Shown one piece after another: positions 33,839 to 46,397 of a DNA stretch of 64,000 bases. Where the stretch lies: the NCBI GenBank assembly GCA_014529385.2, contig CM043964.1, positions 105,327,587 to 105,391,586 on the forward strand, read 5' to 3'. The notes below the pieces were generated by a model. It saw only the letters and a program-made list of their open reading frames with translations, was not told the origin of the DNA and did not search any database. Each line of letters opens with the position of its first letter. Within the stretch, counting starts at the first letter, position 1. The position numbers and the translations under genes are program-made. This stretch comes from Adiantum capillus-veneris. Lineage: Eukaryota; Streptophyta; Polypodiopsida; Polypodiales; Pteridaceae.

Positions 33839-34817
33839 CTAATGTTCAGAGGAGTTGTAAAACTCTTCTTGTTCTGGTGGTTCTACCGTCTCTTTTTCTG
33901 GTATAACGCTTACCATGTAATAGGGTAACACATCATAGCCATCCTTATTGCAAAATTTTATTGTTGGACTGTCGGTAATGGTACAGACATCCAATGTTGC
34001 GAGTATGTGTTCCCATTCTAGAGGTTCCAAGGCATCTTCAGGGAAAGGTTCCGGAATATACTCTTTGTCTTCAATTGCTCTTTCCAAGATGCATTCCTCT
34101 CTTCTTAAGCTTCCACAATGTGAAGCTCCGCACATCCATAGCTCTTTTGGTTGCCCTAACCATGCAGGGAGTTCTGATCCTGCTACTGTAGCCGAATCAA
34201 ACTCTTCCACAGGTATTTGGTTCACATCTTTGTAACTATGGTCTTTCAGGTGTATTTTAGTTGTTGTCTCGCCATGTCTGAGGTATATGTGGTCATAACC
34301 CCAATCTTGGACCATCTTCAATTGTCGCATGAATGGTCATCCCAAGATGATCTCATAATTGTTCTTTTTGTCGAAATCGACTATTGCAAATGTATGCATG
34401 CTTATACTCGATTCCGCACGAAGTGACAATCACTTTTTCTAAGAGTCCTAGAGGCTTCTCCATGAACCCATCTTCCAATTGCAGTTTCATTCTTGTAGCC
34501 CTCAAAGCTGGTTTTCCCCATTTTTTCCAGATTTCCTTGGTGGCGATAGCAACTCCTGCTCCACTGTCAAGAATAGCTTTGGAAACTACTCCTTGGAATT
34601 CTACTGGTAGCGTGGTGTTTCCATCTTCTCCCTCGCAATATTCTCCAACCTTATTCAATGGTACTGGCCTAGTGTTTAGTTGAGGCCTTTCCAACTCTCT
34701 GATCCCTTCTTGTAGCTTCAAGGTGGGTCTTTCACTCCAAATTTTTCTAAGCATTTTCCTATTGTGGTCCACATGTTTGGCCTTAACCTTAGGAGTTCTG
34801 CTAACGTGATTGTGCAT
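33839..34817 (-). pseudogene. Protease region of the giant element
   Basis: Block 34817-34353 contains AILDSGAGVAIATKEIW, the retropepsin active site. A frameshift near 34400 moves to the frame of 34330-33839, where IILG (followed by TGA) and PFMRQLKMVQDWGYDHIYL form the second half of the domain. Downstream is an acidic linker (PEPFPEDALEPLEWEHI) leading towards RT. Protease cleaves the polyprotein. Confidence 0.85.
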
Positions 34818-34868
34818 GTCACCGGGGTGGATAACAACTCAATCAATCCTTGCGAATCCATCACCTTG

Positions 34869-37800
34869 TTAGAAGAAAGTCTTTGAGATGAGATTGCTCT
34901 CACTTCCGACTTGGCTTCGTACTCTCCTAGGTAAGAGGGTAAAGTTCAATGAGTCTGGTTGGCTGTGCCCTGCCAAACTAATTGATCCTTGGTCTCCCCC
35001 TCGTGAATGTATCTCAAAGTTCAATTGCGACCTTGCCTCAAATTCTTCAATAGGATTTAAGGTTACATTCTTTTCTTTTCTCGTGCTATTCAAGTGGTTA
35101 CTCATCCTATTAGCCTCATTGGCCTCACGGATTTGCTTCCACAGATCGTCTAGACTGTTACAGTCCTTACCCATTTCAGCCAATATTTTAGGCTGAAACC
35201 CATCACTTGTCCCATCAGTGGTATTTGGCACTATGATAGGCTCTCCTCTGAACTCATACGCATTAGTGAGTCTTTCCTTCGTTTCCACATGTTTCTCTAA
35301 AGTTGGTTGGATAGGGGTTGGAGCTGGTGCTCATGCCAATTTGCCGGTTTACTCAGCGGGTCTTCCATCAATGATTGAGCCGTCTCGATCATCTTTTTAC
35401 ACATATCCAACCTCTGTTTTTCTATTTCTGCATATGGATAAGTCATCCACCTTTGCTCCTGGGTTTGGTTCTTTTTAAGTCGAGCTTCATAAGCTTTTAG
35501 AAGCGCATCCAACTGCTCATTTACCTTGTCTGCCAGTACAGATTGTCCTGATCCTGCACTTTTGGGCTCTGCTATTTCCTTGGGTGCTATGGTTGCTGTG
35601 GTGTGTGATCTTAAGCTAGCTAGATCCTCTAACCGCTCCAATCTGTCCTTTGTACGTTTCAACTCCTCGGATAGGGCCGTTTGCTCTTGTTCCTTCCTGG
35701 CTTTCCTACGTGCCTTTCTAGCTTTCCAAGTGCTTCTCTGATTTCTCGTTTCTGAACTTTGGGCATCGGTTTTTGGCTCTTCAACTATGGGTTCGTTCGT
35801 CCTTCTTTGAGCTTGGGCTCGTGTTATCGCCTGAATAGGTATGATTGTTTCATTTCCCGATCCTCCACTGGAAGGTACTATTTCTAACATGTTCAAGGTG
35901 GTTTTTTCTCCTTTGCTCGGGTTTTTGGGGCAATCGGGAATCAAATGAGTAATTCCACATTCTGGGCAATACGCATTGACTCTAATGATTTCATCATGAG
36001 GACAGTCTCTCAGCCAATGGTCTCCACCACACTTGTAGCAAGGTCCCTTGGGTTGTTGAGGTGCTCCTTGAGCTCCTCTTTGTTGGTAAGCATGTCTCTG
36101 TCCGCCCATGCCTCCATTGGCTATGAACATCAGTGTTCGTTCATCTAAGCTATATCTTCCTTCTCCTGCTGCTAGTGCAGCAGTTGGTGGTCCTGTGTTT
36201 CCTATCATGCTCCATGGTTCAGGTATCGAGGGTTCTTCCGGTGGATAATAGACAGGGTTTGCCGCATGTCCATTGGGATCTTCATAATATGCATGCATAG
36301 GCACCAAAGCCTTATCCTCTGATTCAGTTACTGTTTGTGTGTATCTTATACCAACTGGTCGTAATCCTGGTAGGGGTGGTTGTTGCCCCAACACCGGTTG
36401 TGGCTGGTAAGTTGCCTGCTTGATATCTAGGCATCGATGGAACTTGAGGGGAAGCTACTGGAGCTTGGGGAGCGTAAGGTCTCTCTCTCACATATCCCTT
36501 GTTATAATAACATTCCTCGGTCCCAAGATTTGTCCATTTTTGTTCAATAGCACACCACTTGGGCTATTTAGCCTGGGGTTTGGCGTACAAGTTGATCTTT
36601 TTAGCACTTCATCTACAAGCTGCTCCTGGTTTATCACTACTTCTCCTTTCGGTGCTGTCTTAGAAGACTTGCTTCCACTTTGCTGTGAAGACGAATCGTC
36701 ATCAAGGTCCTTGAACTCCCCTTCTTTGTAGACCGCACAATTGTCCACAAGGTAAAGAGCCTCCTTGGTCAACTCATTCAACGTCGTGCTCCTCTTCATA
36801 TGTAAGTCTTTTTGGAGATCTGCATTCCTTAGTCCTTGGATGAATATCAGCATAAGTCTGGACTGAGTTGGCAGTTCTTCAACAGGACAGAAGTTAACAT
36901 ATCTTTTTAGTCTTAGGGCTGCCTTTCGTACAGATTCTCCATCTTTCTGTTTGAATTTATGGATCTGTGAGACGGTATTATGAGCTATTCCCCTTTGAGA
37001 GAATTCCTCGATAAACTCGTCAAGCACTTCCTCCATCGACTTAAAGTCTCTACGCTCTACAGAGTCAAACCAAGTGGCAGCATTATCCTCTAGGGTTAGT
37101 CCAAACCCTGCAAATTGGGTAGGAACATCTAACACCTCTTCGGCTCTAATTACACGCACAAAGGCTGCTACATGATCTCTTGGGTCCTGCTTCCTGTGTA
37201 TTTCTTGTTTACCCATTTTTGCACTTGAGAAGGTCTAATTCTTCGATGGTCTACAAACCTCATCATTGGATCTCCCCGTCCTAATTGATATACCTCCTCA
37301 GGCCTTTTGTAATAGGTTGGTTCGTCTCCCAATGGTGCTCCTAAGCCATAATTTCTAACGGTTCTCGCTGGAGGTGGTTCTTCCCATCGAACTCGTTCTA
37401 TGGGTGGTCCTCCAGGCTCTGTCGACCCTTGAGTCTTTGGCTTACTCTCTGCCTGATACCTTGAATGGAGTGGTGGTTCCTGCAAATCCCTTAGCCCTCA
37501 TGCGACTTGATAACCATCTCGGTTTCAGTCTGGTTCCATTGTTGCACTCTGTCGAAGCCGTGCCTGCAATGATGGTGGTTGGTTTGCCGGTTGGTCTTGG
37601 CTGTTGAATGCTTGTGGTCGGGTGGAATGTGAGGTTGCGTCATACTCATTTGAAAAAGGATTTGTTGACTTGCTTGGGGTGTAGGTGGCTCTTGGCACTT
37701 CCTCAGGGGCATATGTTGATGCTCCTGGACCTGTTGCCCTCTCAACCTCCTCTGGGAGAATACGTTGGTGTTCTCACCCGTATCTATCAACAAAAACTAT

Positions 37801-38510
37801 ACCCTTCCCCGTAGCAGTTTCATAAGAGAATAAGTAAAGAACCTTGTCTTTGCTGCAAAAGTAAGAGACTATACCCTCACTCTCATGTTTGTAGATTCCC
37901 ACGTTCTCGTTATAAGTTGGAACCCTAGTTGTTTTCTTATCATACATAAAAATAGCTCCGCGCCGATCAATGTATGGCGGTTCTTGAGTTTCTGAAACCA
38001 TTTTCCCTTTCGCCACATTATCTCCATATCTGTTATAATCTTCAGGGTTACTAACTATTAAATAGTGGTTCCCCTTTTCGTCTCGGAATCTATCTCCACC
38101 ATCCATCATCATACACTCGGATTATCTCCAATCTTTGGGCTAGCCTCTCTTCGATACAAATGCACTTGCAGCCTCGATAGTCAAAATAGACTAGGGCTCC
38201 TCTCGAATTTGTTCCCTCTAAGAAGATCACAGTGAGCTTGGAATTATTCAAAGGATTTTGGGAGGTGCTTCCTCCTCGCATAGGTCCATCATAGGTGAAA
38301 CCTCGTGGTTGTTGACTATCCATCATTCATGAAGAAATATTTGTCTAACAAAGTGTCAGTATCGCTACCTTCCTCAATAATCGGTGCTAGCGGATCTAGC
38401 CTTGCCTGAGTTACACTCTCTTCGGTGGACACTAAGCTACCTTGGTCACCTGCCACCTTCTGGTCTCTAACAATGTATCTTCCTGATCTTAAATTCATCA
38501 AACTTGTCAA
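34869..38510 (-). pseudogene. Gag of the giant element
   Basis: A gag-start-like segment begins near 38510 (MNLRSGRYI). Further blocks at 38326-38090, 38112-37774 and 37485-37168 carry it on through frame changes. The capsid-type retrotransposon gag domain is at 37216-36488 (DHVAAFVRVIRAEE, LEDNAATWFDSVE, ESVRKAALRLKRYVN). Block 36394-35297 has two zinc knuckles, CYKCGGDHWLRDC and CPECGITHLIPDC, then a Lys/Arg helix (WKARKARRKARKEQEQ). The tail at 35288-34869 leads to the protease. Gag forms the virus-like particle and packages RNA. Confidence 0.82.
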
Positions 38511-38585
38511 TGAAATTTATCACAAATCCAACCACTCACCTGGCAAAGGGTCAGTTTCTGCACAACTTCTTGCTTTGTTGCTGAA

Positions 38586-38880
38586 CACTACAAGAGGTTG
38601 TGTGCTCTTGTGACGCTCTTAGCGACGGAAATACACTGGGTTTTTATAACCCCCGGCGTCGCTATAACCGTCGCTAAAAGCGTCGCTACCAGAGCGTCGC
38701 TATCTGCGTTGCTATAGGCGTTGCTATAGGCGTCGCTATAGGCGTCGCTATATAGCGACGCTCATAGCGACGCCTATAGCGACGCAGATAGCGACGCTCT
38801 CACAGAAGAGTATAGCGACGCATATAGCGACACTACAGAGCCATAAATAGCGACGCTTATAGCGACGCCTGAGAGAATAT
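38586..38880. repeat. Left terminal inverted repeat and subterminal array, CACTA copy 2
   Basis: After CACTACAAGAGG there are more than ten copies of GCGTCGCTAT or its complement ATAGCGACGC between about 38635 and 38870, some spaced 13-15 bp apart and arranged as a large inverted repeat centred near 38752. The density is much higher than at the right end. Such arrays are the DNA-binding sites of TNPA-type proteins. Confidence 0.93.
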
Positions 38881-39208
38881 TTTTTTGGTGGCAGGGCATT
38901 GAATGCCCTGCCACCCATCAACCATATTGTACTTGATTCACTTTTTAAAAAAAGTGCAAAGGTAAATAATAGACCCAAAATAGTCACCCACAAGACGCAT
39001 TGTTTGCAAAATTGACAATTGTACACATCATAGACAAACTGAATTGATTGGCAAATGTAATAATGACAATTGTACAACATCATAGGCATAAAGAATTGAT
39101 TGGCAAAAGGAATTGCGGTGACAAATGTAATAATATACATGGTTCAAAAAGACGTATAAAATCCGTCTCATGATACATAAGCTATGAGAAACCCTAAACT
39201 AATGCTAT

Positions 39209-40547
39209 CTAGCTACGGCTAAACTGACGTCGTCTAATCAGACGTCTCATCGCGTCCAAGCGGCGTATCTGTCGGATTCTGCAAAAAAAGACAATAAGAC
39301 AGTTTTCAGTAAATATAAACATATAACGACATTTATAAAACAATACAAAAAATAAAAAAGAGTAAACCCTAATACTAACCATGCCGCCGCGAGAACTGAG
39401 AATGTCCATCAGGGCGTTTAAGCCCTTCCTGCCTGCGTACTCGCGCTCGTACGGTGTGGGATCACGTCCTGTCATCGACCACTGTCAAAACATACAAAGA
39501 TTTCATTATGTTAGAACTAAAAAACTCATAAACCCTAAACTATCGAACATGCATAAAGAGCAATGTGAAAAGACTTACAAAATCGGCCTCAAATGATGCC
39601 CATCCACCGCTCCCCAAGTGGTGCGAGCTCCCTGCCTCTACTCGCGCTCTGGCTGCATCCTTTTGTTGCTTCCACTTGTCGGGATTCTCGCGCGCTGCTT
39701 TCTTCGCATTCTTCCAATCTTCTTTGGCCAGCCAATCTGGCCTATTCCACCCATTCTTGATTTCTTTTTGCACTTCGGAACGCTTGTGTTTGCAGTATTC
39801 GCGCATTCGAATCTTCATCAGGTCTTCATTGAAGCGCTGATCCCGTGTTGGAACGGGAAACTCATCATGAAGTATGCTGATGACTCTGTTTTTTAAATCA
39901 CTTGGTACTTCACTCCATTTGTTTAGTATATAGTGTCTAAACAGCTGAGAGCAAAGACGACGCATGCGCGAGATCACCTTCTTGCCGTCATCATCCATGA
40001 TGATGCCGCCGCTGATGTCGACGGAGTAAGCCAAGCCCTCTGGCCGGTGACGCGTGAACCTGGGTGTCCCGGCAGGGGTCTCTAGCGGCGTGTCGATGGG
40101 GGTACGGACGTCAGGTGTCTCCATCGGCGTCTGGGCGCCGAAGCGAGGAGTGTCGAGTGGGGTGGCTCCTGGCGGAGTAGGTAGAGGTGTGTAGCTTCTA
40201 GGAACAGTCAGCCGTGCAAAACCTGGCGTAGACGGCGATGCTGTGGCTGGTGTGGGGGCGGGCAAAGAAGGGGAGGGTAAAGAGCCTCGTCGAACACGAG
40301 GCGGTGTGGAGGCATCGGTGGCGGAATCCCCACAACAACCGCCACCGCCACCACTAGAGCGCCGGTGTCTAGACGAGTGTGACGCTCGTCTCGTCGACGC
40401 CGAAGCTTCGGAGCGCGCCGAATGCTCCGAAAGAGAGGGAGATGCGGATGGTGTAGGAACGCGCAATGATGCGCCAGAGCGATGACGCTCCACGTACCAC
40501 TGTCTCTGCTGCGGTGACAAAGAAGAAAGAAACTCCTCATCATCCAT
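39209..40547 (-). CDS. Ptta/En/Spm-type (Transposase_24, TNPA-like) protein, spliced
   Basis: The first coding exon is 40547-39579, starting MDDEEFLSSL just after a TTTAATGCAG acceptor, so a 5' exon probably exists upstream. It has a Ser/Pro/Thr-rich region with TPLDTP/TPIDTP-like repeats (residues ~30-180), then the conserved domain (RRLCSQLFRHYILNKWSEVP, FPVPTRDQRF, NRPDWLAKEDWKNA, HHLGSGGW; residues ~190-320). A GTAAGT donor leads to exon 39481-39380 (WSMTGRDPTPYEREYAG), then a GTTAGT donor, and a last exon from about 39278 ending at a stop near 39237 in phase 0. In En/Spm the counterpart protein binds subterminal repeats and regulates the promoter. I found no disabling change. Confidence 0.8.
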
Positions 40548-40798
40548 ACCTGCATTAAACACACGAATATTTAAACTTAATATTGAATGAATAGAGTAGA
40601 CAATGACGCAAAGACCATTAAATACAATGACGTAATGACGCATATAAATACAATGACGCAATGAATCGAGTGGTAGAAGAGGCAAGTCGAAAACTCAGAA
40701 TTTTCAATCAAAAGATGTGAGCGCGAGTAGAAAAGAGCGTTACACACCATGGAAGCTACTTAGAGAGCTAGAGCTTTTACAGCACGGAGCAAAATTGT

Positions 40799-43700
40799 TC
40801 AAATACAATATTTGTGGCTTGAAGAGATCTCTCTCTCATCCTCGCATGACTCAGCATAACTTCCTATATCTATATAGAGCTCTCCGTTTAAACACATATC
40901 CTCTGTTTCATTTTGTAGCTCCTCTGCATGCACCCCATATAGAGTAGTAGCATCTTGATGCTCGTCTGGCACCACCGCAGCGGCTTCTGATTGAGCATCT
41001 TCTCTGATCTCCTCCATTGATGTCGTTGTGATTGGCACATGGTAGCCTTCATACGTCCTTGCACTATGAGGGGCTACCTCTATGACGTACCACCAGTTTG
41101 ATGTAGACTTTGTAGGATGAAATACTACCTGCCAGAGCCACATAACTTACATGAGAGCTTTCAAGCACATAACTTGTAAAAGGGGGATGTTAACTATTTA
41201 TATACTTACTTGTTCACAATGCTTGGGTAGTACGAAAGTGTCTCTTAGGTCAGTCCATTTCTTAGTAGAATCCACCTCAAGAAAACCAGACTCTCCTCTA
41301 CGCACAGTAGCGTTTCGACCCTCCATGATTATCTTGAACCATTGCACGTCGAACAAGTCGACAAAAAATCCTCTGTAATCGATCCTCAAAATCTCTTGCA
41401 GCGTGCCGAAGTAAGTGAGTTCCGCCACCACGGGATCTGCATCAGAGGAACGTCGTCGACTAGACTGTTCAAATTTTGCCATGATTCCACAATCTTGAGT
41501 AAAACGCTTTTTGTCGATTCGTTCCACCCTAAAATGTCGACCTTTACACCATGCTGCTGTGTATGACTTATACTACAACGAACAAAGATTATGAGTGGCT
41601 GTTCAAACGTTTATAAATAAAGTCACTTGCTAGTCGTACATTGCAAACTTACCTTGGTCGCGCAACCCCGAGAGTACTCCCACTCTTCTTCAGTCACTTC
41701 GTCACCGCATTGTTGTGCGCTTTTCAATTGGTTGTGCAACCATCTTAAGCTCATGAAGGTTGGTAGGCTCTCCAGAACCGCTGGATAGTGCATCGGTGGT
41801 CGTCTTCCCCGTCTCCACTCGATTCGTGCCCTTTGTCGCTCTTGCTTTGCATCCTCATATTGTGAAATCCACTTTTGCATCACTGGATTGTGAAGCATGC
41901 AAAATCGGTTGATTTTAGCCTCTAGATCTTCCGTCATCTTCTTCTCAACACCGAGATTGCACATGACAATCCCAGATATGCGCTCATCATCTATGGTTCG
42001 CCATAGCGTGTCCCGGGATTTATCAAATCCGTCTAGCCACTCTCCAATGTACACTAGGGACTCTGATACCAACCAACCTTCTGCCATGCTACCCTCCGGA
42101 CGTGCCTTTTGACGCACATATCCCTTAAGCGTTTTCATGAAACGCTCTAAGAAGAACATCCATCTGGAATGAACTGTGCCAGCTATTTCCACCTCATCAA
42201 CTATGTGAATAAGAAGATGCACCTGAATGGTTAGCATTGTAGTAGGAAAATGTTTCTCAAACATGCACACAAGCTCCGCAGCATTTAGTTTGGCGAATGG
42301 TATGGAGTCTACGTCGATCTCCTTTTGTGAGATCCATTGCACCAGCTTTGCAAGTTTGTAGATTGTGTTACGGATGTCGAGAGACAAACATCCCTCAATG
42401 GCAACCGGTAAAATAAACTGTAAAGTATGTGCAGCGATGATATTAAAGTCCACATTTTATGCAATGATATTAAAGTCCACTATGAACGTACCTGACACAT
42501 TTTATGCCAATCGTGTGACTTCAAACCGGTAAGCTTTCCTTCTTTAGTAAAACACGTTCGGAGCGAGTGCATTACGCCAGTGGGGGTCCGCAAAGATCGA
42601 ATGGCCTCTTTTACTTTGCGTTCTTGGGCTCCTGTGAAAATCCATGGTGCTTTAGGAAGTTTTATCGATCCATCAGACGCTGTTTGTGGCCAATATTGCT
42701 CCATACGATCCACATTTCTAAGGTCAACTCTGGCTCCCAAAGTATCTTTCTTGCCGGTCAAATGGTCCCATAGTAGATTACCCACATTCTTGAATATGTG
42801 CATTGGATCGAGCAAGTGATTGATCACGAGTCGGGGCCAGTATGGTAACTCGTACCATAGAGATAGTCTCTTCATCCCTGGAGGCAATCCGTCATCGCAC
42901 ATCTCCTTCTGCTCTAACCATGCTTGTGCAGACATCCTTGGTGGCTCTCTTCCCAAAAAGCCGTCGCGTAACACATGATTCTCCGGAAGATACGCTTGAT
43001 GACCTTCGTAGATTTGCTTCTTCAGTGAGGGTGCCCTACGTGCATTCAGTCTAGGTCCACATGTGACACATGCTCTGTATCCGCTTGTTTGAAGCCCTGC
43101 ATGTATACACATGATAATAGATCAACTATGGGGAAAAACAAGATTTACAGTGTCTGAGAGAGGAGTGTCAATAGATCACCTGAGCATTCTGTTAGCCCGG
43201 GATAGTCATGCATGGTCCACATTAGAATACCTCTGATCAAAGCATTCCGTCGTCCTGTGTGTCGGCTCATATCCACCACCTCTATGCCAATCCACAATTG
43301 TTGTAGCTCTTCCAATAGTGGACGAAGATACACATCCATATTCCCCACTTTATATCGCCCTGGCACAATCAAGCTTAGCCATAGGTGCCCCTTCTTCGTA
43401 GTCAACCAAGGGGGAATGTTGTAGTTGACGATGACAACGGGCCATACACTGTAAGATGTTGATCTTTGACCAAATGGATTTACGCCATCCATAGCCAGGC
43501 CTAAGCGCAAATTTCGAGCTTCCCTGGCAAAATCCGACCATGTTCCATCTATATGTTTCCAGGCTGCGCAATCTGCAGGAATTCGTAGCACACCATCCGA
43601 AGATTTATTCTCCTCATGCCATGATGCTAGGGCGGCCATGGACTTACATTCGAAGAAATGCTTGATGCGAGGAAGCAAAGGAAAATGTCGCAAAACCTTT

Positions 43701-44548
43701 TGTGGAATTTTTGTCCCGTGGAGATCTACTCGATATCTTTTGGAATCACATTTCGGACACTTCTCCATGTCTGTGTATTCCCCTCTGAAAAGAATGCAGT
43801 CATTAGGACAAGCGTGGATAGAATTGTAATCCATCCCCAAGTTTCGCAAAATCTTTCTTGCTTCATCTCGGGAATCTGGCATCACATTGTCAGCTGGTGG
43901 AATGTGCTCTTTCAGCAATCTACACAACATAAAAATATGATACAGTCGTGTAAAAATCTATCAGATCATTATACATTTAGAGTTCTATTAAAGTAAACTA
44001 ATTGTAATAGATCACCTGAAAAGCGCTGTGACGCTAGTGTCACTCCATCCAAACTTTGCCTGCATGTTGAGAAGAACCAGGAGTGCTTTCAATCTAGACA
44101 TACGTGCTCCATTATACAATGATGTATCGGCTTCACTTTTCATATCATCATAGATAAGCCTTTCTGAATCCATGATCGTCTCGATCATTTCATCCATCTC
44201 GGGCTCAAACATTGCCTCGTTGGGAATGTGCTCTGCATGATCATCCCCCGAGCTGTCAGAGGCTACATCTTGTGGCCTCACATATGCTGCTTGACCAAAG
44301 CGCCTGCGAATACGTCTATTGGGTTGCAAGATTGCTGCTTGTTGGCCAGCGTCAGAGTCCGACGAGTTATAATTGGCAACAACTCGATCTATAATAGATG
44401 GATCGAACTCGCCAAATTCGCGAACGTGCTGCAAAGAAACACGTCTTGTCCGTCGCACAGCATGCTTGCATTGATTACAAGGACATAAGACCCTCGTTGA
44501 GAGATAGGTGTTTCGGTTGGACGGTCCCACATCCTCGTCGCTACTCAT
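40799..44548 (-). CDS. TNP2-like CACTA transposase, six exons, intact
   Basis: The exon model from visible GT..AG sites is 44548-44016, 43919-43180, 43096-42492, 42417-41653, 41572-41210 and 41128-40799. Lengths are 533, 740, 605, 765, 363 and 330, total 3336, which closes on one open frame of about 1111 residues. Order: CPCNQC zinc-ribbon-like N-terminus (~22-27), a junction reading LLKEHIPPADN, HACPNDC, the Transposase_21 region with LAMDGVNPFG (Asp ~322) and LDPMHIFKN (Asp ~521), the DUF4218 region (from ~627), and the DUF4216 region (~882-1050, LTYFGTLQEILRIDY, WWYVIEV). Each junction restores the sequence known for this family (e.g. HDWHKMCQ to FILPVAI), which supports the model. The protein cuts and joins the element ends. 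Confidence 0.88.
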
Positions 44549-44610
44549 AATGAGGATAAAAAACTTATAACCTAGACAACAAATTTAATATTCTATTGGC
44601 ATTCTTCGTC

Positions 44611-45640
<1,030 letters not shown>

Positions 45641-45644
45641 TTTC

Positions 45645-45870
45645 TCTTTCTTTCTCTCTCAATGTGTGTGCGTTTTTTTGGATCGTATGCATGTTTTCTT
45701 TCTCTTTTCCTCTCTCAATGTGTGCGTTTTTTGTTTATGCATGTTCTCTCTCTCTTTTCCTCTCTCAATGCGTGCGTTTTTTGTTTATGCATGCTCTCTC
45801 TCTCTTTTTCTCTCTCAATGTGTGTGTGCATTCTTTGTTTATGTATGTGTGTGCGTTTTTGCACTCTCTC

Positions 45871-45939
<69 letters not shown>

Positions 45940-46059
45940 AACACTATGTGTGTGTGTATGTGTGTGTGTGTGAGAGAGAGAGCGAGGGAGAGAGAAAGAG
46001 GGGAAGGGAACATGAGAATGAGGAGAGGGAAGGAGCATACCTGGCTCTCCTTCCTCTCC

Positions 46060-46119
<60 letters not shown>

Positions 46120-46165
46120 GAAAAAGAGAGAGAGAGAGAGAGAGAGAGAGTGAGGGAGAGCGTTA
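45645..46165. repeat. CT/GT/GA microsatellite cluster, CACTA copy 2
   Basis: Same organisation as in copy 1: three CT-plus-T-run units, a CT tract (about 45876-45936), GT tracts (45947-45971 and 46061-46115) and GA tracts. The second GT tract is about 55 bp versus 25 bp in copy 1. Long ORFs over this block are artefacts. Confidence 0.9.
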
Positions 46166-46244
46166 CCTGCTCTTTGCTTGAGGGCGCCGAAAAACTCAGA
46201 TCTGAGATCTGAGTTTTTGGGCGCGCTCGGTTATTTTTTTACCC

Positions 46245-46394
46245 CAGCTGGCGTCGCTATGAGCGTCGCTATAAGCGTCGCTATGAGCGTCGCAAATTTC
46301 TTTGTAAATTTGCGACGCTCATAGCGACGCCGGGAATTATTTTTTTTGAGCGTCGCTGTGTGAGCGTCGCTAATGTGAAGAGCCTCTTGTAGTG
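46245..46394. repeat. Right subterminal repeats and terminal inverted repeat, CACTA copy 2
   Basis: Three tandem GCGTCGCTAT(GA/AA) units at 46250-46290, then a hairpin GCGACGCTCATAGCGACGC facing them, ending in CCTCTTGTAGTG. Copy 1 has only one unit at the same position, so unit number varies between copies. Confidence 0.92.
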
Positions 46395-46397
46395 GAA

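Noticed and set aside
30463-36394. An intact, active giant retrotransposon
   Set aside because: Frameshifts in protease and integrase and several stops in RT and the integrase C-terminus make it non-autonomous.
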